Assembly (NCBI RefSeq): GCF_029931775.1
Contig: NC_079324.1
Location: 63,247,268 to 63,311,267, forward strand
Direction of reading: 5' to 3'
From: Euleptes europaea
Taxonomy: Eukaryota > Chordata > Lepidosauria > Squamata > Sphaerodactylidae
Length of the DNA: 64,000 nucleotides
Numbering within the stretch: position 1 is the stretch's first letter; every line of letters begins with the position of its first letter. The notes below the pieces were generated by a model. That model did not search any database and had not been told where the DNA came from. It saw nothing but the letters and a program-made list of their open reading frames with translations. Positions 22,149 through 34,360 of this stretch are shown one piece after another. The position numbers were made by a program, and so were the translations under genes.

Positions 22149-22655
22149 TAGAATCATAAGAGTTGGAAGGGACCACCAGGAGCATCTAGTCCAACCCCCT
22201 GCACAATGCAGGAAATTCACAAATACCTCCCCCCCCCCACACACACACACGCAGTGACCCCTACTCCATGCCCAGAAGATGGCCAAGATGCCCTCCCTCT
22301 CATGATCTCCCTAAGGTCATAGAATCAGCACTGCTGACAGATGGCCATCTAGCTTCTGCTTAAAAACCTCCAGGGAAGGAGCGCTCACCACCTCCCGAGG
22401 AAGCCTGTTCCACTGAGGAACAGCTCTAACGGTTAGAAAATCCTTCCTAATGTCTAGACGGAAACTCTTTTGATTTAATTTCAGCCCGTTGGTTCTGGTC
22501 CGACCTTCTGGGGCAACAGAAAACAACTCGGCACCCTCCTGTATATGACAGCCCTTCAAGTCCTTGAAGATGGTTATCAAATCCCCTCTCAGTCTTCTCC
22601 TGTCCAGGCTAAACATACCCAGTTCCTTCGACCTTTCCTCATAAGACTTTACTGT
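22149..22655 (-). mobile_element. CR1 LINE, 3' part (second subfamily)
   Basis: The + strand opens with ATAGAATCATAAGAGTTGG, the inverted ATTCTATG tail of CR1. The minus strand encodes FSLDRRRLRGDLITIFKD and VPQWNRLPREVVSAPSLE, the end of CR1 ORF2. Confidence 0.88.
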
Positions 22656-23689
22656 TATTTCCCCCACTCAAAGATGGGGGAAATAACATCAAAGCGCCAT
22701 TTTAATGGGAATGGTTTGGCTAAGGAAAACAGAAAACTGTGCAAAAATTAAAGACTCCTGGGTTTGTTTCTCAGAAGGGAAAAGCAATGTGAAACGGGGG
22801 GGGGGGCTTGAATTAGCAACCCCAGGGTCTCATTCCTGCTCGGATTTGCCCCGCTCCCTCCCATGAAGCACATCTTAGAGCCCCTGGCAACTCCAGAAAG
22901 GATGCTGGGCCATACTTTCCCTTCACACAAGGTCAGGCTGCATGTTCAGCCCTCCCCCCACCCCACACACACACCTGATTGGGCCCCCTATCAAGTGAGA
23001 GCAAAGAAGGCGACGCTGTCTGTTGGTCAGACCTGGACCTCGCCACCTGCCCAGCCGTACCGACTGCTGAGGCTGGCCGCAAGAAAGAGCGCCACCCACA
23101 CGTTTGTGCACATCTGGGCTTGAATCATGTGGCCGGGAGCATAATTTGCTGGCTGCTCACAGACTTGCGTGTGCTGCCCGGGGTCACATGACCAGCAACC
23201 TCCATGCGTGTTACTGGGCAGTGAAACATCCGTGCATGCAGCGTGGGCAATCGATCTGGCAGGCTATGAAGCAGGGTTTATGCATGGCCTTTGGGCATAA
23301 TCAGCAGCTCCCCCTCCGGTACTGTTCATATAAGAGGGAGGGTTTATTTTTAAGAAGCCAAACATTTGCCCATGTGAGGAAGGAAGTGGTTCAGACTGAC
23401 ATGTATATTTTTTTAATTCCAAGAAGTTTCTGCCTGGCGGGTGCTCACATCTGTTTTATTAATGTGCAAATCTGAGACAAATACAGAGCTGGCGGTCAGG
23501 GCTTCTTTGGAGGAGCAAAACAAAAGGCAATGGAGAAAGGCGCCGGTGGGAAGAAATTCGGTGCTTTTAATCTGGTGCGGTCCCTTATAGGGGTGCTGAG
23601 AACTTGGTACTCAGGAGGTGAAACTGATTCACTCCCTCCAAGTCATGGAGAGATGGGTGAGGTGAAGAAGGAGAAGAACAAGATCCAAA
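22656..23689. other. Intergenic, nothing recognised
   Basis: No gene or repeat is recognised; a CACACA run lies near 22,965. Confidence 0.4.
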
Positions 23690-23742
23690 CCCCTGTCCTA
23701 CCAGGCTCAGCAGCTTCGTTGGTGGGTGGGGGGGACACAACA

Positions 23743-24028
23743 GGAAGAAGAAGAAGAAGAGTTGGTTTTTATATGCTGACTTTCTCTATCACTTAAGGAA
23801 AAATCAAACCAGCCTACAATCACCTTCCCTTCCCCTCCCCACAACAGACACCCTGTGAGGTAGGTGAGGCTGAGGCAGTGTGACTAGCCCAAGATTGGCT
23901 TCATGTGGAGGAGTGGGGAAACAAATCCAGTTCACCGGATTAGCCTCCGCCGTTCATGTGAAGGAGCGGGGAATCAGAGTCCGCCACTCCAAACCACCGC
24001 TCTTAACCACCTCACCATGCTGACTCTC
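23743..24028 (-). mobile_element. Sauria-type tRNA-derived SINE
   Basis: It has the same body as the copy at 19.3 kb, and its 3' end carries a GAA/TTC run (AGAAGAAGAAGAAGAG on the + strand). Part of the middle is deleted. Confidence 0.82.
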
Positions 24029-24077
24029 AATTAAATGACATGAGAGGGGAGCTACGCCTCCCATAAAGATGTGCAAA

Positions 24078-24560
24078 AGTTCTCGTGTGTGTATGTTGTC
24101 CTCAAGTCACTTCTGACAAATGGTGACCCTATGAATTAATGACTTCCAAAACGTCCTCTCATTAACAGTCTCACTCAGGTCTTTCAAATTCAGGCTGGGT
24201 CTTCCTCTTTTTCTGCTGCCTTCGACTTTTCCTACCATTATTGTCTTTTCCAGTGACTCTTTGTCTTCTCATAATGTGACCAAAGTACAATAGCCTCAGT
24301 TTAGTCGTTTTAGCTTTAGGGAGAGTTCAGGCTTGATTTGATCTAGAACCGACTGACTTGTCTTATTGGCGGTCCACAGAATCCGTAAAACTCTCCTCCA
24401 ATACCACAAACTAATCAATTTTATCCCTGTCAGCTTTTTCATTGTCCAACTTTCTCACCCTTACATAATGGGGAAGACTATGGCATGAGTTATCTTGATC
24501 TTGGGTGCCAGCAACACATCCTTACACTTAATCTTTTCCAGCTCCTTGGACACCGAACTA
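24078..24560 (-). mobile_element. Bov-B (RTE) LINE 3' fragment
   Basis: The minus strand reads KDVLLAPKIKITHAIVFPIM and later LRLLYFGHIMRRQ, both Bov-B ORF signatures. It ends in the Bov-B tail with GTGACTTGAGGACAAC and a CACACA run. It is decayed, with several frame disruptions. Confidence 0.8.
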
Positions 24561-25446
24561 TTCTTTTTAAAGGGCAAGTAGGCACAACTCTTGGCCTCAG
24601 GGGGGGAAATCCTCAAAGTTGGGTAGCTTTGCTTGGTAAGCACGGCGGTTCCTCCCACTGCCTCCCCATCCCCCAAGCCACTCTCCGGCAAAAAAATTCA
24701 TGCAAAGGACCAGAAAAACCCCAACGTGTGTACAGAGCCTCCGCCTGCCTGCTCCTTCTCAGCTATCTTTGGAAAGGGGTTTTCGGGAGCCGCAGCCCGT
24801 TGGAGAAATTATAGCATCTGCTCCTTTGACAGAGGCTAAAAGGAGCAGCGGCCAGGCACATCCCAGGGCCTCCAGAGCAGCCTCTGATGTGTGTGCATTG
24901 GCGGAGGAGGCTTTAATTATGGCATCTCAGCGCTATAAAAGCCATTCCTGCTGGAGGGTGGGTTCTGCTCCTCAGAACAGCCGTCGCCAGCCGGCCTTGT
25001 CATTACGGAGCCACAAAACTTTCATGTGGAGAGGAAAGATAAAGATGTGCATGCTGGGGGGGAGGGAGATGGAGTAGGGGGTCTTTTAAAGGAAAAAATT
25101 GTGAGGGCTGCATCATGGGGCTCAGCCATTTTACAACCATCCTGTGAGGTAGGAGAAATACAAGAGTGTGACTTGCCTGAGGCTGCCCGACGAGGCTCAG
25201 GGGTTGAGTGGGCGAGCGGACAGATGCCGTGTGCAAAGGCTCTGAGGGACCGTCTCCAGGTATGGGCAGAGGTAGCCAGACGCTTTACCTGGGTGAACTT
25301 GCCTGCCAGTTCAGAGCAGACCTGCTGTGTGTATCTCAAGAAAGGGGGGCACTGCAGGCAGGGCCTTTTCTATTGTGGCACCAAGGTGAAATTTCCTAGC
25401 ACTGAGCCTGCTGACTTTTCATTTAAGCCAAAACTTATTTCTCTTC
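24561..25446. other. Unique stretch with a TATA-like site
   Basis: The repeat-free block at 24,800-25,010 contains CTATAAAAG (24,933-24,941) on the + strand and CTTTAATTATGG upstream of it. No coding exon follows. It may be a regulatory element or an unannotated promoter. Confidence 0.35.
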
Positions 25447-25660
25447 ACATGAATACATGAAGCTGCCTTCTACTGAATCAAACCACTGGTCCATCAAAGT
25501 CAGTGTTGTCTACTCAGACTGGCAGCAGCTCTCCAGGGTCTCTGGCAGAAGTCTTTCACAACACCACCTGCCAGGTCTTTTAACTGGAGATGCTGGGGAT
25601 TGAACCTAGAACCTTCTGTTTGCCAAGCAGATTCTCTGCCACTGAGCCACAGCCCCTCGC
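25447..25660 (-). mobile_element. tRNA-Ala-derived SINE
   Basis: The minus-strand head GGGGCTGTGGCTCAGTGG and the B box GGTTCAATCCCC are present, with a complete body. Confidence 0.85.
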
Positions 25661-26831
25661 TTTAGTGATTTTTACACTGCTGGTTCTTACTAGGAGTCCA
25701 ATTTTTTATCCGTTTTATTGAAAGGCATAAGGCAAGAGTGCAGGACAGACAGACTTCTGAAGGGCCAAGGTTCGACTTCTAGCTTCTCCAGTTAAAGTAT
25801 CTAAGTCTGCAAGTGTGGCTGAACACCCCTCTCTGCCCAAGCTGAGCTGGAGGAAGCAGACGGCTGGCATGACCTGCTGTAAGGCAGCTTCTTAAGTGCA
25901 CGTTAGAACTCATGTCTCACTATTTGAATGCTCTCGTCCCATCGCTGGACAGACATGAAGGCTCTGAGATAAGTTGACCCGTTCAGGTTGCCCTCCAATT
26001 GGAATCCGGTCTCTCCTTCCTGAAGACCAACTTCCCAGCCATCCACTTCTAGAAATAACCGGGTGAAGCAATGAGGACGTTCTCAGAGCATATAGAAAAT
26101 GCTCTTGTCATTAATTAATCACAACTTACTCGCCACATCTCTGAGAGGAGGCTAAGCCCGCTGTTTCTTGGCAGGATTCAGCCCCGGCACCTCTCCAATC
26201 AGGAGTCCGGCACAGCCCAAATAACCTCCAGAAACTGAGAGAAATCAAAGCAAGAGAAGACTATTAGCGTGCATTCAGCTTGGCCGGATCAGGACCCTTG
26301 AGCTACGAAGGCTACTCTCCCCCCTCCCCCCACATGTGGAAACCAGACCTCTGCCTTTGAAGTTTAGATCCCAGCTTTCAAATTATGTGCCAATTAAGCA
26401 AAGTTGCCACACACAAAAAACACACCACTGCCAAGAAGGCCAACATCTGGATAGGCTCGCCTTTGATTTTCCTTTTGCAAAAAAGGCAAGATCCTGCCCT
26501 TGGAAGATGATTGTAGTCGCCGCGACCCGGAGCACCAGCAAATGTCTCCATTGCCTTTGGCTGCAAACGCTCTGCAGATGCCGATTCATTTCAGTGCTTA
26601 ACATTTACATCCTCTGAGAGCTTTATTAACCTCAGACGGAAAATATTCAAAACACAGGAAGAATGCAAAGGCCACAGCCAAAGCCAGGCTGTTTGTGCCT
26701 TGGGAAAGACGTGCTCCGGTGCTCCAGTCATCGAGGGCAGAAATGTCTCAAGTGCCTCTGTGAGGGCCCCCAATGCTGCCTGCTCCCCTCCCCTGAAATG
26801 GCTCAGGACATTTTGAGATTGGCACGACAGA
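25661..26831. other. Intergenic, repeat-poor
   Basis: No coding exon is seen. A/T-rich words such as CATTAATTAATCAC (26,110) sit in otherwise unique sequence, which could mark a conserved regulatory block. Confidence 0.4.
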
Positions 26832-27039
26832 TAGGGTTGCCAACCTCCAGGTACTAGCTGGAGATCTCCTGCTATTACAACTGATCTCCAGCCGATAGAG
26901 ATCAGTTCACCTGGAGAAAATGGCCACTTTGGCAACTGGTCTCTATGGCATTGAAATCCCTCCCCTCCCCAAAGCCCGCCCTCTTCAGGCTCCGCCCCAA
27001 AAACCTCCCACTGGTGGTGAAGAGGGACTTGGCAACCCT
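26832..27039 (-). mobile_element. GGGTTGCCA-family MITE
   Basis: It starts TAGGGTTGCCAACCTCC and ends GGACTTGGCAACCC, with the family core inverted relative to most copies. Confidence 0.8.
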
Positions 27040-27553
27040 GTGGATCTCAGAGCCGTGCTTCCCTGTGGCATGGCAACGTCTGTGCGCACCCGGACTTTCA
27101 ACAGGTCCTAGGGTGGGCATTTGTAGGTTTGAGTGCTACAACCTGACATTGAAGCAATGCTGAATCTCTCTCTTTTCCCCACCCCCTCCCCAAAAAGGGG
27201 GGCAGAGATCACAGGAGGGGAAAACCCTGGCTAGGGATAGTATTACATGGCTTCCCGAACAAATATAATGAGGCTGGTTTGCAGGGCGAGACAAAATTTG
27301 TATGAAGGAGGTCACCAGCCCAATCCTAGAACCTTCAGTTCACACATTCCATTCTGTATAGGTTGTGTCTGGGCTCCCCACCGCCTTGGTCTGCAGACAG
27401 GAGCAGTGGGTTCCTGTCAATCCCCATGTGCAGGGTGCCTAATTCAGATCAGGAGCCTGGCACAAAGTGGGGGGGAGAATAGGCTTCAACCTTTCCCCTT
27501 GCACCTTTCCCCTTTTCCTTACCAGAAATGACCCGGGGGGTGTGTGTGTGCTA

Positions 27554-27840
27554 GTCATAGAATGATAGAGTTGGAAGGGACCACCAGGGTCATCTAGTCC
27601 AACCCCCAGCACAAAGCAGGAAATTCACAACTACCCCACACACACACACCCAGTGCCCCTACTCCATGCCCAGAAGATGGCCAAGATGCCCTTCCTCTCA
27701 TGATCTGCCTAAGGTCATAGAATCCACATTGCTGACAGATGGCCATCTCGCCTCTGCTTAAAAGCCTCCAGGGAAAGAGAGCCCTCCACCTCCCGAGGAA
27801 GCCTGTTCCACTGAGGAACCGCTCTGTTAGAAAACGTACA
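27554..27840 (-). mobile_element. CR1 LINE 3' end
   Basis: It opens with the inverted tail CATAGAATGATAGAGTTGG. The minus-strand reading ends in VPQWNRLPREVEGSLSLE. Confidence 0.85.
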
Positions 27841-28083
27841 TACAAGTTTCCCCAATGGAGCAAACCGCACCCCCTGGGGCTGTTTCAGGTCCAGAATATG
27901 GCCCAGTGGAGAAGGCTGAAGCCCCTGCCTCCTGCATGGCACCGTCCTGACCCAGCCTGGCGCTGCACATGTGGGAATTGAGGGGAACGCGAGACTCACA
28001 TCTGACTCAAAGACAGAATGAGGACCCCAAACACAGCCTGTGTGGACTGTGACGTGAATCGACAACACATGCTCATGGATGAA

Positions 28084-28287
28084 GGTTGCCGGGTCCCTCT
28101 TCGCCACCGGTGGGAGGTTTTTTGGGGCAGAGCCTGAGGAGGGCGGGGTTTGGGGAGGGGAGGGACTTCAATGCCATAGAGTCCAATGGCCAAAATGGCC
28201 ATTTTCTCCAGGGGAACTGATCTCTACTGGCTGGAGATCCGTTGTAATAGTAGATCTCCAGCTAGTACCTGGAAGCTGGCAACCATA
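28084..28287 (+). mobile_element. GGGTTGCCA-family MITE
   Basis: It has the family core GGGGAGGGGAGGGACTTC and a GGAAGCTGGCAACC end. Confidence 0.78.
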
Positions 28288-30188
28288 TCACGGATTCTGT
28301 TCTGTATTTTATGCCATTTTAAAAGGAAACAGTTGTGTGAAGAATATTCAAAACCGAGTTGCCACAGCACACAATGGAATTTTGCCGGCCACCGGTTGGG
28401 GGAACTGTATTTTAATCACTTTTCTGTTGTTCTTTTATTCATCTTTGTATGCTTCTTTTATGCACCCTCTTACTACTTTCACATTACATAAATAATATAA
28501 TTGACCTTGTTATTGTGTATTGTACATTTGACTTTGATATATATATTTATTTTCAATCAGTGCGCTCAAGGGGGGGTTTACTGCATAGTTCTTCTCATCT
28601 CTGTTCTACACCCTTCTGTCCTTTTGTTCTGTCCATTTCAAAGGTTCTCTCCCTCTTTTTTCTCTCGAGTTTGTGCAAAAGATGCTAAACTCCTTTCCTG
28701 CAGCCGCCTTCCTCCCAGGACAGAGAGAACGGGACTCCCAAGCGTCTTCTGTTGTCTTTTTTGAAAACTTAGCTCTGCTGCTTTAATGGAGGCTTAATTT
28801 GAGCTCCTTGTAAAACTAAGAACATCTGGTTTGAATCGTAACACTGGAATAAATCAACCGCCCCCAAAATGTAAGATCTAAAGCTCCCCACCGAAGGCCA
28901 AGTTAGCACACAGGATATGCAGCAAACGAACTCTCTTTCGATAAGCGGCTCCACATTCAGACACTGGAGACATAACACTCAGATATTAGGAAACGGGGCT
29001 GCATCTTTTTGGAGAGACCAGTTCTGCATCTTCTGAGCTGCAGAGCGCTCAAAAATTTCCGCTTTGCCTCAGAGTCAAGACCCCCATCACCCAAACCTCC
29101 AAAGCAACCTGCAGAGCTCCACAGCCCTGCTTCCTGGGCGCACCCCCGACAGGAGTGAAAGCGAAAGGGTGTTGTGTGTGTTTACAGGTAGTGATGGTTA
29201 GTAGGTACACAGTTAATGGGCACAGTTAGTGGGCATGTGGCATTCCCGCCCAGATGCTGGAGTCCACGGGTCTCTTGCCCTATTGCTGGCTTCCAAAAAC
29301 AAACCCGCCTGGTAGGAACAGCTTGGTCCTCCGATGTTACTTCCTGGCCATTAAGCTCCCTGTGGTTACTTAACAGACACGTTGCAATACTTTGCACTTC
29401 CTCAGAAGCACTGTGTTCTCTTTTATAATGGCCCACTTGTCTTTGAATTTCTTCACTGGCTCTTCCTGACCCACTTGGTTTTTAGTCAGGAGAGATACCA
29501 CTGGAAAGCAGAGGGGGTGTGGAGTCAAAGGTTGAATTTGGGGAGCCTGCAGCCTTTCAGGGGAGAACGAGCCCTCTACCCACATAGTGACCCTTCCCTT
29601 CTAGGGGAATACCACTGCACTCCCCTGCTTTGGGGAGCCATTCGTGCCTTTGCCATATCCACAGTATTACACCAATCCCTGCCCTCACCTAAAGCCTATT
29701 TGCACGTGCAGCAACCAACGCATCTCACACTAATGGAAGGGGCAAAGAATGATATCCTTGACAGGCCCAGAAGAGCTGAGGACAATCGTGAGCAGACAGA
29801 GATCTGCAGCCATCCCCACAGATCGGGCAGACAGAGACCGCTCGCCAGTCACTCTGTTCAGGACTCAGCCGGTGGATTCTCAAGAGGGTCTACAGACTGT
29901 CTGCGGATGCACGTGAACCAAACTGTCGCCATGGGAGCCAAGGGCACAGCCGGCGGCCAGCAGAGAAGGGCTCTTCTGGAGCTTTAAAACAAAAGGACCC
30001 CCCAAAACTTTGGCCAGCGCCAGGACAGGGCAAGAGGGGTCAGAAAGCATGCTGACTCTGGGCCATACAGGCAACAAACATGGCAGCTGTGGGCAATCAA
30101 ACAGGGAGTCTCTCCATATGCAAAGCATAAGGTGCAATTTTCAATAATTTATGCACAGAGCACTGTTTATCCACCACAGCTGGGCCGA
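28288..30188. other. Intergenic, nothing recognised
   Basis: An A/T-rich part (28,300-28,560) and unique sequence are present; no coding exon. Confidence 0.4.
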
Positions 30189-30400
30189 AGAACATTAGAA
30201 GAGCACTGGTGCGTCAGGCCAAGAGCCCATCTAATCCAGCATCCCAGTTCCCCCCAGCGGTCAGGCAGATGTCCCCAGAAAGGCCATGGGCAGGGCACGG
30301 AGGCCAAAGCATCCCCCTCTTGCCCCCTCTGTGTTGATCACATGCTGCCAGCAATAGGCAGACACCGTTTGATGCAGCTTCCACACCACGCTAGAAGGCG
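30189..30400 (-). mobile_element. CR1 LINE 3' fragment, diverged
   Basis: The + strand begins AGAACATTAGAAGAGC and contains CCCATCTAATCCAGCATCC, the inverted 3' tail of a CR1 subfamily. Confidence 0.6.
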
Positions 30401-31001
30401 GAACAGAGATTTCTGATGGCCAGGCAGTAACACACACTAAACATGAGAGACAGAAACCCCAGCATCTTAGATTTTGAGGATCCACCAAGGGAGGCTGGAA
30501 GGCTGCACCCTAATTCTGCAGATGTGCAAAACTTGAATTCGCTGCTGCTGCTCGGTGGGTCCCCAGGATTGGCAACCCTGCTGCTGCTCGGTGGGTCCTT
30601 TTACAGCTGTCCCGGGGACTTAAAATGTGCTGGTTTGTGAGCGCCCTCTTGTGGCAATTTAAAGACAAGGGGGGAAAGTGTTTTTATTTTTTAATGTGGA
30701 CTTGGAATTAAAAGGTTATGCCCGTCTAAGGAAGGGTGTTGTCTAATCAGGGCAGCGGAGGAGAGAGAAAACAGGCTGGCTGGGGCCTGAGATTTGGAGG
30801 TGGGTCTTGTTTGCTGTTGGGGTTTTGCGTTTTGATTTCCCACCAGTTGCAAGCAAAAACCAAGGTAGACTTCTCCCAAACTCTTAATTCATACATAACT
30901 GTGAAAACTGGTAGCTTTTCGAGCCAGGCTGGAAACCACTACATCTTCCTGTCCCCAGACCTCTTCTGGCTTCTGACTCCCCCGCCCCTCAGGCCATACT
31001 G

Positions 31002-31212
31002 CAGGGTTGCCAACTCCAGGTTGGGAAATTCCTGGAGATTTGGGAGTTGAGACCGAGAGGGTAGTTTACAGAAGGATCTCAGCAGGGTATAATGCTGTAC
31101 AGTCCTCCCTACAAACCTGCCATTTTCTCTAGGGGAACTGATCTCTGTAGTCTGGAGATAAATTGCAATTCCGGGGGAATCTCTAGGCCCTACTTGGAGG
31201 ATGGCAATCCTA
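31002..31212 (+). mobile_element. GGGTTGCCA-family MITE
   Basis: It starts CAGGGTTGCCAACTCC and ends GGAGGATGGCAATCCTA. It is about 211 bp and diverged. Confidence 0.75.
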
Positions 31213-31356
31213 CAGTACTGAGATATCAGCAGGCCAGACTAATCCAAACAAGACACCCTCCCTCCCCCCAAAAAAAGATGGCAATCCTACAGTACTGAGA
31301 TATCAGCAGGCCAGACTAATCCAAACAAGACACCCTCCCTCCCCCCAAAAAAAGAT
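31200..31356. repeat. 77-bp perfect tandem duplication
   Basis: A 77-bp unit starting GATGGCAATCCTACAG occurs twice, head to tail, with no difference seen. The first unit overlaps the end of the MITE, so the duplication is younger than the MITE. Confidence 0.9.
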
Positions 31357-33207
31357 CTGAAGAACAAGAATGGCTTTCCTGTGGTCGCTGTCTTTCTACC
31401 AGTTCCTGGTACTGTTACTGAATACAGTGACTCCGTATGTACAAGATGCTCTTGCAAGATTATGATTCATTCTTATTGCAAAGGGAAGAACCTGAACCCC
31501 CTTGGAAGGACAGTGCTTGGTACACGCAGCGGGTAGTTCTGAGAAAACGGAGGGCCTGCAAGAGAGGGAGGGGTTAGGGGCAGGGGCACAGCCTTTGCCC
31601 AACCACAGGCTTCTTTGTTGAAGAAACGGTTTCCTCTCTAGCTTCTGATCAGATACCGGGCCCTGTGACTCATCTCAGCTGCGGAAAGGCCTCGGCCAGC
31701 TGAGTGTCAACTGACAGCACAAACTGAAAAGCAGAACCCTCCGTTTCAAGTTAACTCCCACCTTGGCCATGCAGATTGGTTTTCATAAAGATCACCACTC
31801 CTGAGCAGCCACTGGGTTTGTGCGACACCGGGAAATGTTTGCAAAGGTACGCGCATAATGCTTCCCTCCCACCCACACACATGTGTCTTATTTTCTGTGC
31901 TGGGCCCCATGTCCAAGAGATCCCTTTGCAAAGAAGTGGGAGCTCTGAGGAGGGAAATAAAGAGGTCTCCATACTGGTGCCTGGGACCCCTCTTGGTCAT
32001 ACTGGGACCCCTCTTGGTCAAGCAACTTGGCCTACAGCTTGGGCAGAACCAGGAGGAAGGCGCCGATGCTCCACAGGGGCTCTGCTCACTCCCAGCCATC
32101 AAAGGGGCACAGGAGGGCACAGTGCCACACCCACGTATTGGCAGGCTCTGGGCAGAGAGTCGCCTGCCCCCAGACCCTGCTCACGCCTCCCTTTCCCACT
32201 GTCCACCTTTGTGTGTTCCCACCTGACTGTGAATCCTTCTCCTCACAAGTCCTCCCACTACCAGCACTCATGACCACGTGCACGTCTGTGCCCTTTCTCC
32301 AACAGCACCAGCTGGTGCGTGCAGCTGCCGCCTCAGTACACCACCTGCATGCGCTTCCCCATCCACGCCGGGGAGCTGGACACATGGGCGGCAGAGTGCT
32401 TGCAAGCAAATAGGCAGGGAAAGGCACATGGGCAGGTGGCAGGGGAAGGGACCAGGTGGGCCCTGCCAGAAGCCCTGGCCCCCGGCAGCTGCCCCACTTC
32501 AGGGTATGCTGGTGCCAGCCTTGGGAAGGGACAGGGCTTGGCTTGGACATGGTTGGCAGTAACACAGGCCCCAGTGCGGATCCTTGCTTAGGGTAACAGA
32601 ATCCCTGAAGGGGTCCTGCAGGCAGAACCCAGCACCACAGAAGGAGAGAAGAACAGCCCTTTCCCAACCAGATGCCCACGGAAGCTGAAGTCTTCCCCTG
32701 TCATTGACCCCCCCTCCAGCAGCTGGCACTCCAAGGTACACTGCCTCTGAACGGGGAGGATCTATTTAGCCATTATGTCCGGGAGACACTGATGGGTTCA
32801 CCATCCAAGAACAGCAAGCTCTGAGTCCATTCATGGAAGCCCCAAAGCAGGAGAACAGAAGAAGGAAGTCCAAAGGAGGCAGACAAAAGAAAGACAAGGG
32901 GAGAAGACAGCCGAGATGGAGAGGAGAGAAAAGAGGAGGAACAAAACCAGAAAGGGAAGACAACAACCAAGGAAGGAAAACAGAAGAGGGCATCTTCACC
33001 CACCTCCACTTCTGCTCCTGGGCTGAGGAAGCCCCTGTGTGCTTTCATTTCTGCAGCCAGATTCCCCTGCAGGTCGTGGTTCCTTTTGCAGCCCTTGGAG
33101 AGAGAACAGAAGGTCCACATTGGAGATGTGGGCCTGCTCAGAGGCCCCCTCCCCACTTGGAGGGCTTGGCCGTTCACCTTGGACTGCAGGAAGAGGGTCT
33201 CCAAAGA
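31357..33207. other. Intergenic, nothing recognised
   Basis: It holds a 21-bp tandem repeat near 31,980-32,020 (GGGACCCCTCTTGGTCA twice), a CR1-like scrap near 32,735 and a purine-rich run at 32,840-32,980. Open frames in the purine run are low-complexity. Confidence 0.4.
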
Positions 33208-33405
33208 CACAGGATTTGCCCTGCTGGACCAGAGCAAAGGTCCGTCTAGCCCAGGATGCTGCCTCCAACAGCAGGCATCAAGGCGCTCCCCGGAAGCCCG
33301 CAAGAGGGGCTCCGAAGCAACAGCCCTCCCCGTGGTTTGCCCATGGCTGCTGGGATTCGGGGGTACACCACCTCTGAATGCAGAAGCTCAATTTAGCCTT
33401 CCTGC
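33208..33405 (-). mobile_element. CR1 LINE 3' fragment, diverged
   Basis: The words CCCTGCTGGACCAGAGC and GTACACCACCTCTGAATG match inverted CR1 tails elsewhere in the window. Confidence 0.5.
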
Positions 33406-33592
33406 CTAGTCCTTCTAAGGCTCAAGGCCCACATTTTGTGGGAGATCAAGGATCTCAGGAAAATTTTAACTTTGAAAAGCGATGGCACAGAAGCCCCATT
33501 TGAATGGTAGCCATGGTGGTGGGAAGGGGGGTGATATTTTACCCCATGCCAATCTCCTGGCACCTCTCTGCATGAGCTGTTATGGCCCATGC

Positions 33593-34297
33593 TGTGAAGG
33601 CAGGAAAAGCCATTTAGTGTCAACTTTTGCTTAGCATCACTATTTTCCATTTTGAATGCTTAGAAAACCGTTGTTATAATTGTAGAGGCCAAGTAGAGCC
33701 CATGAGAAACAAGGTGCACCTGCAAGATGTTGCCAAGCAGATAAGGCTGTGCAAGGCCGAACCAGCATACCAGCCTAATTGGGAGATGGTTTTCATCTGT
33801 GAGAAATTGGGAGGGGGGAATGACTTCACTCTTCACTCCTGAACCCAATCCAGCTTGAACCGGCCAGAACCATCTAGAGGTTTCTGAGAATTACTGTTCC
33901 TGATTGGAAGTCAGGGGTCATCTGACTGGGATTCAGATTGCCATAAGTTTAGCCATGCTTATGCTATACTAACTATTATCTATCATTATCACCTGAACTG
34001 CTTTGGCACATCACTCTGCTCAGATACAGCAATGCCGCAATGCAAGAAACTAAGGCCTGAACCAGCTTAGCTTAAGAGTAAGGAACTTCAGCTATGTAGT
34101 AGAGTTGTAAGTATAACCAGCAAGACTTTGTTATTTTCTTTGCCAGTGTGTCTTTAAGATTACTGTACTCGCATTTTAATTATTTTTTTTAAACTCTTAA
34201 ATAAACCTTTTCATTTAAAAGGTGGTTTGGGTTATTTGACCTGACTCGGTTACGTTACACACAACTGGAGCTCTGGAGAGGGCGGCCAGTCGTGACA
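33593..34297 (+). repeat. 5' LTR of the Gmr1-like element
   Basis: This 705-bp terminal repeat starts TG and ends CA. An AATAAA at 34200-34205 is a likely polyadenylation signal. It matches the 3' LTR along its length by eye. Confidence 0.93.
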
Positions 34298-34315
34298 TGG
34301 TGGCAGCTTTTAAGG
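34298..34315 (+). other. Candidate primer-binding site
   Basis: The bases right after the 5' LTR begin TGGTGGCAGC. TGG pairs with the CCA end of a tRNA, as is usual for LTR elements. The tRNA species was not identified. Confidence 0.45.
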
Positions 34316-34360
34316 GATCAGGTCCAGTTACTCAAAAGTAATTCTTGAAACACTGGCAGT

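Noticed and set aside
32833-33249. 138-codon basic protein on the + strand
   Set aside because: It is a translation of a purine-rich low-complexity stretch (Arg/Lys/Gly/Glu) with no domain.
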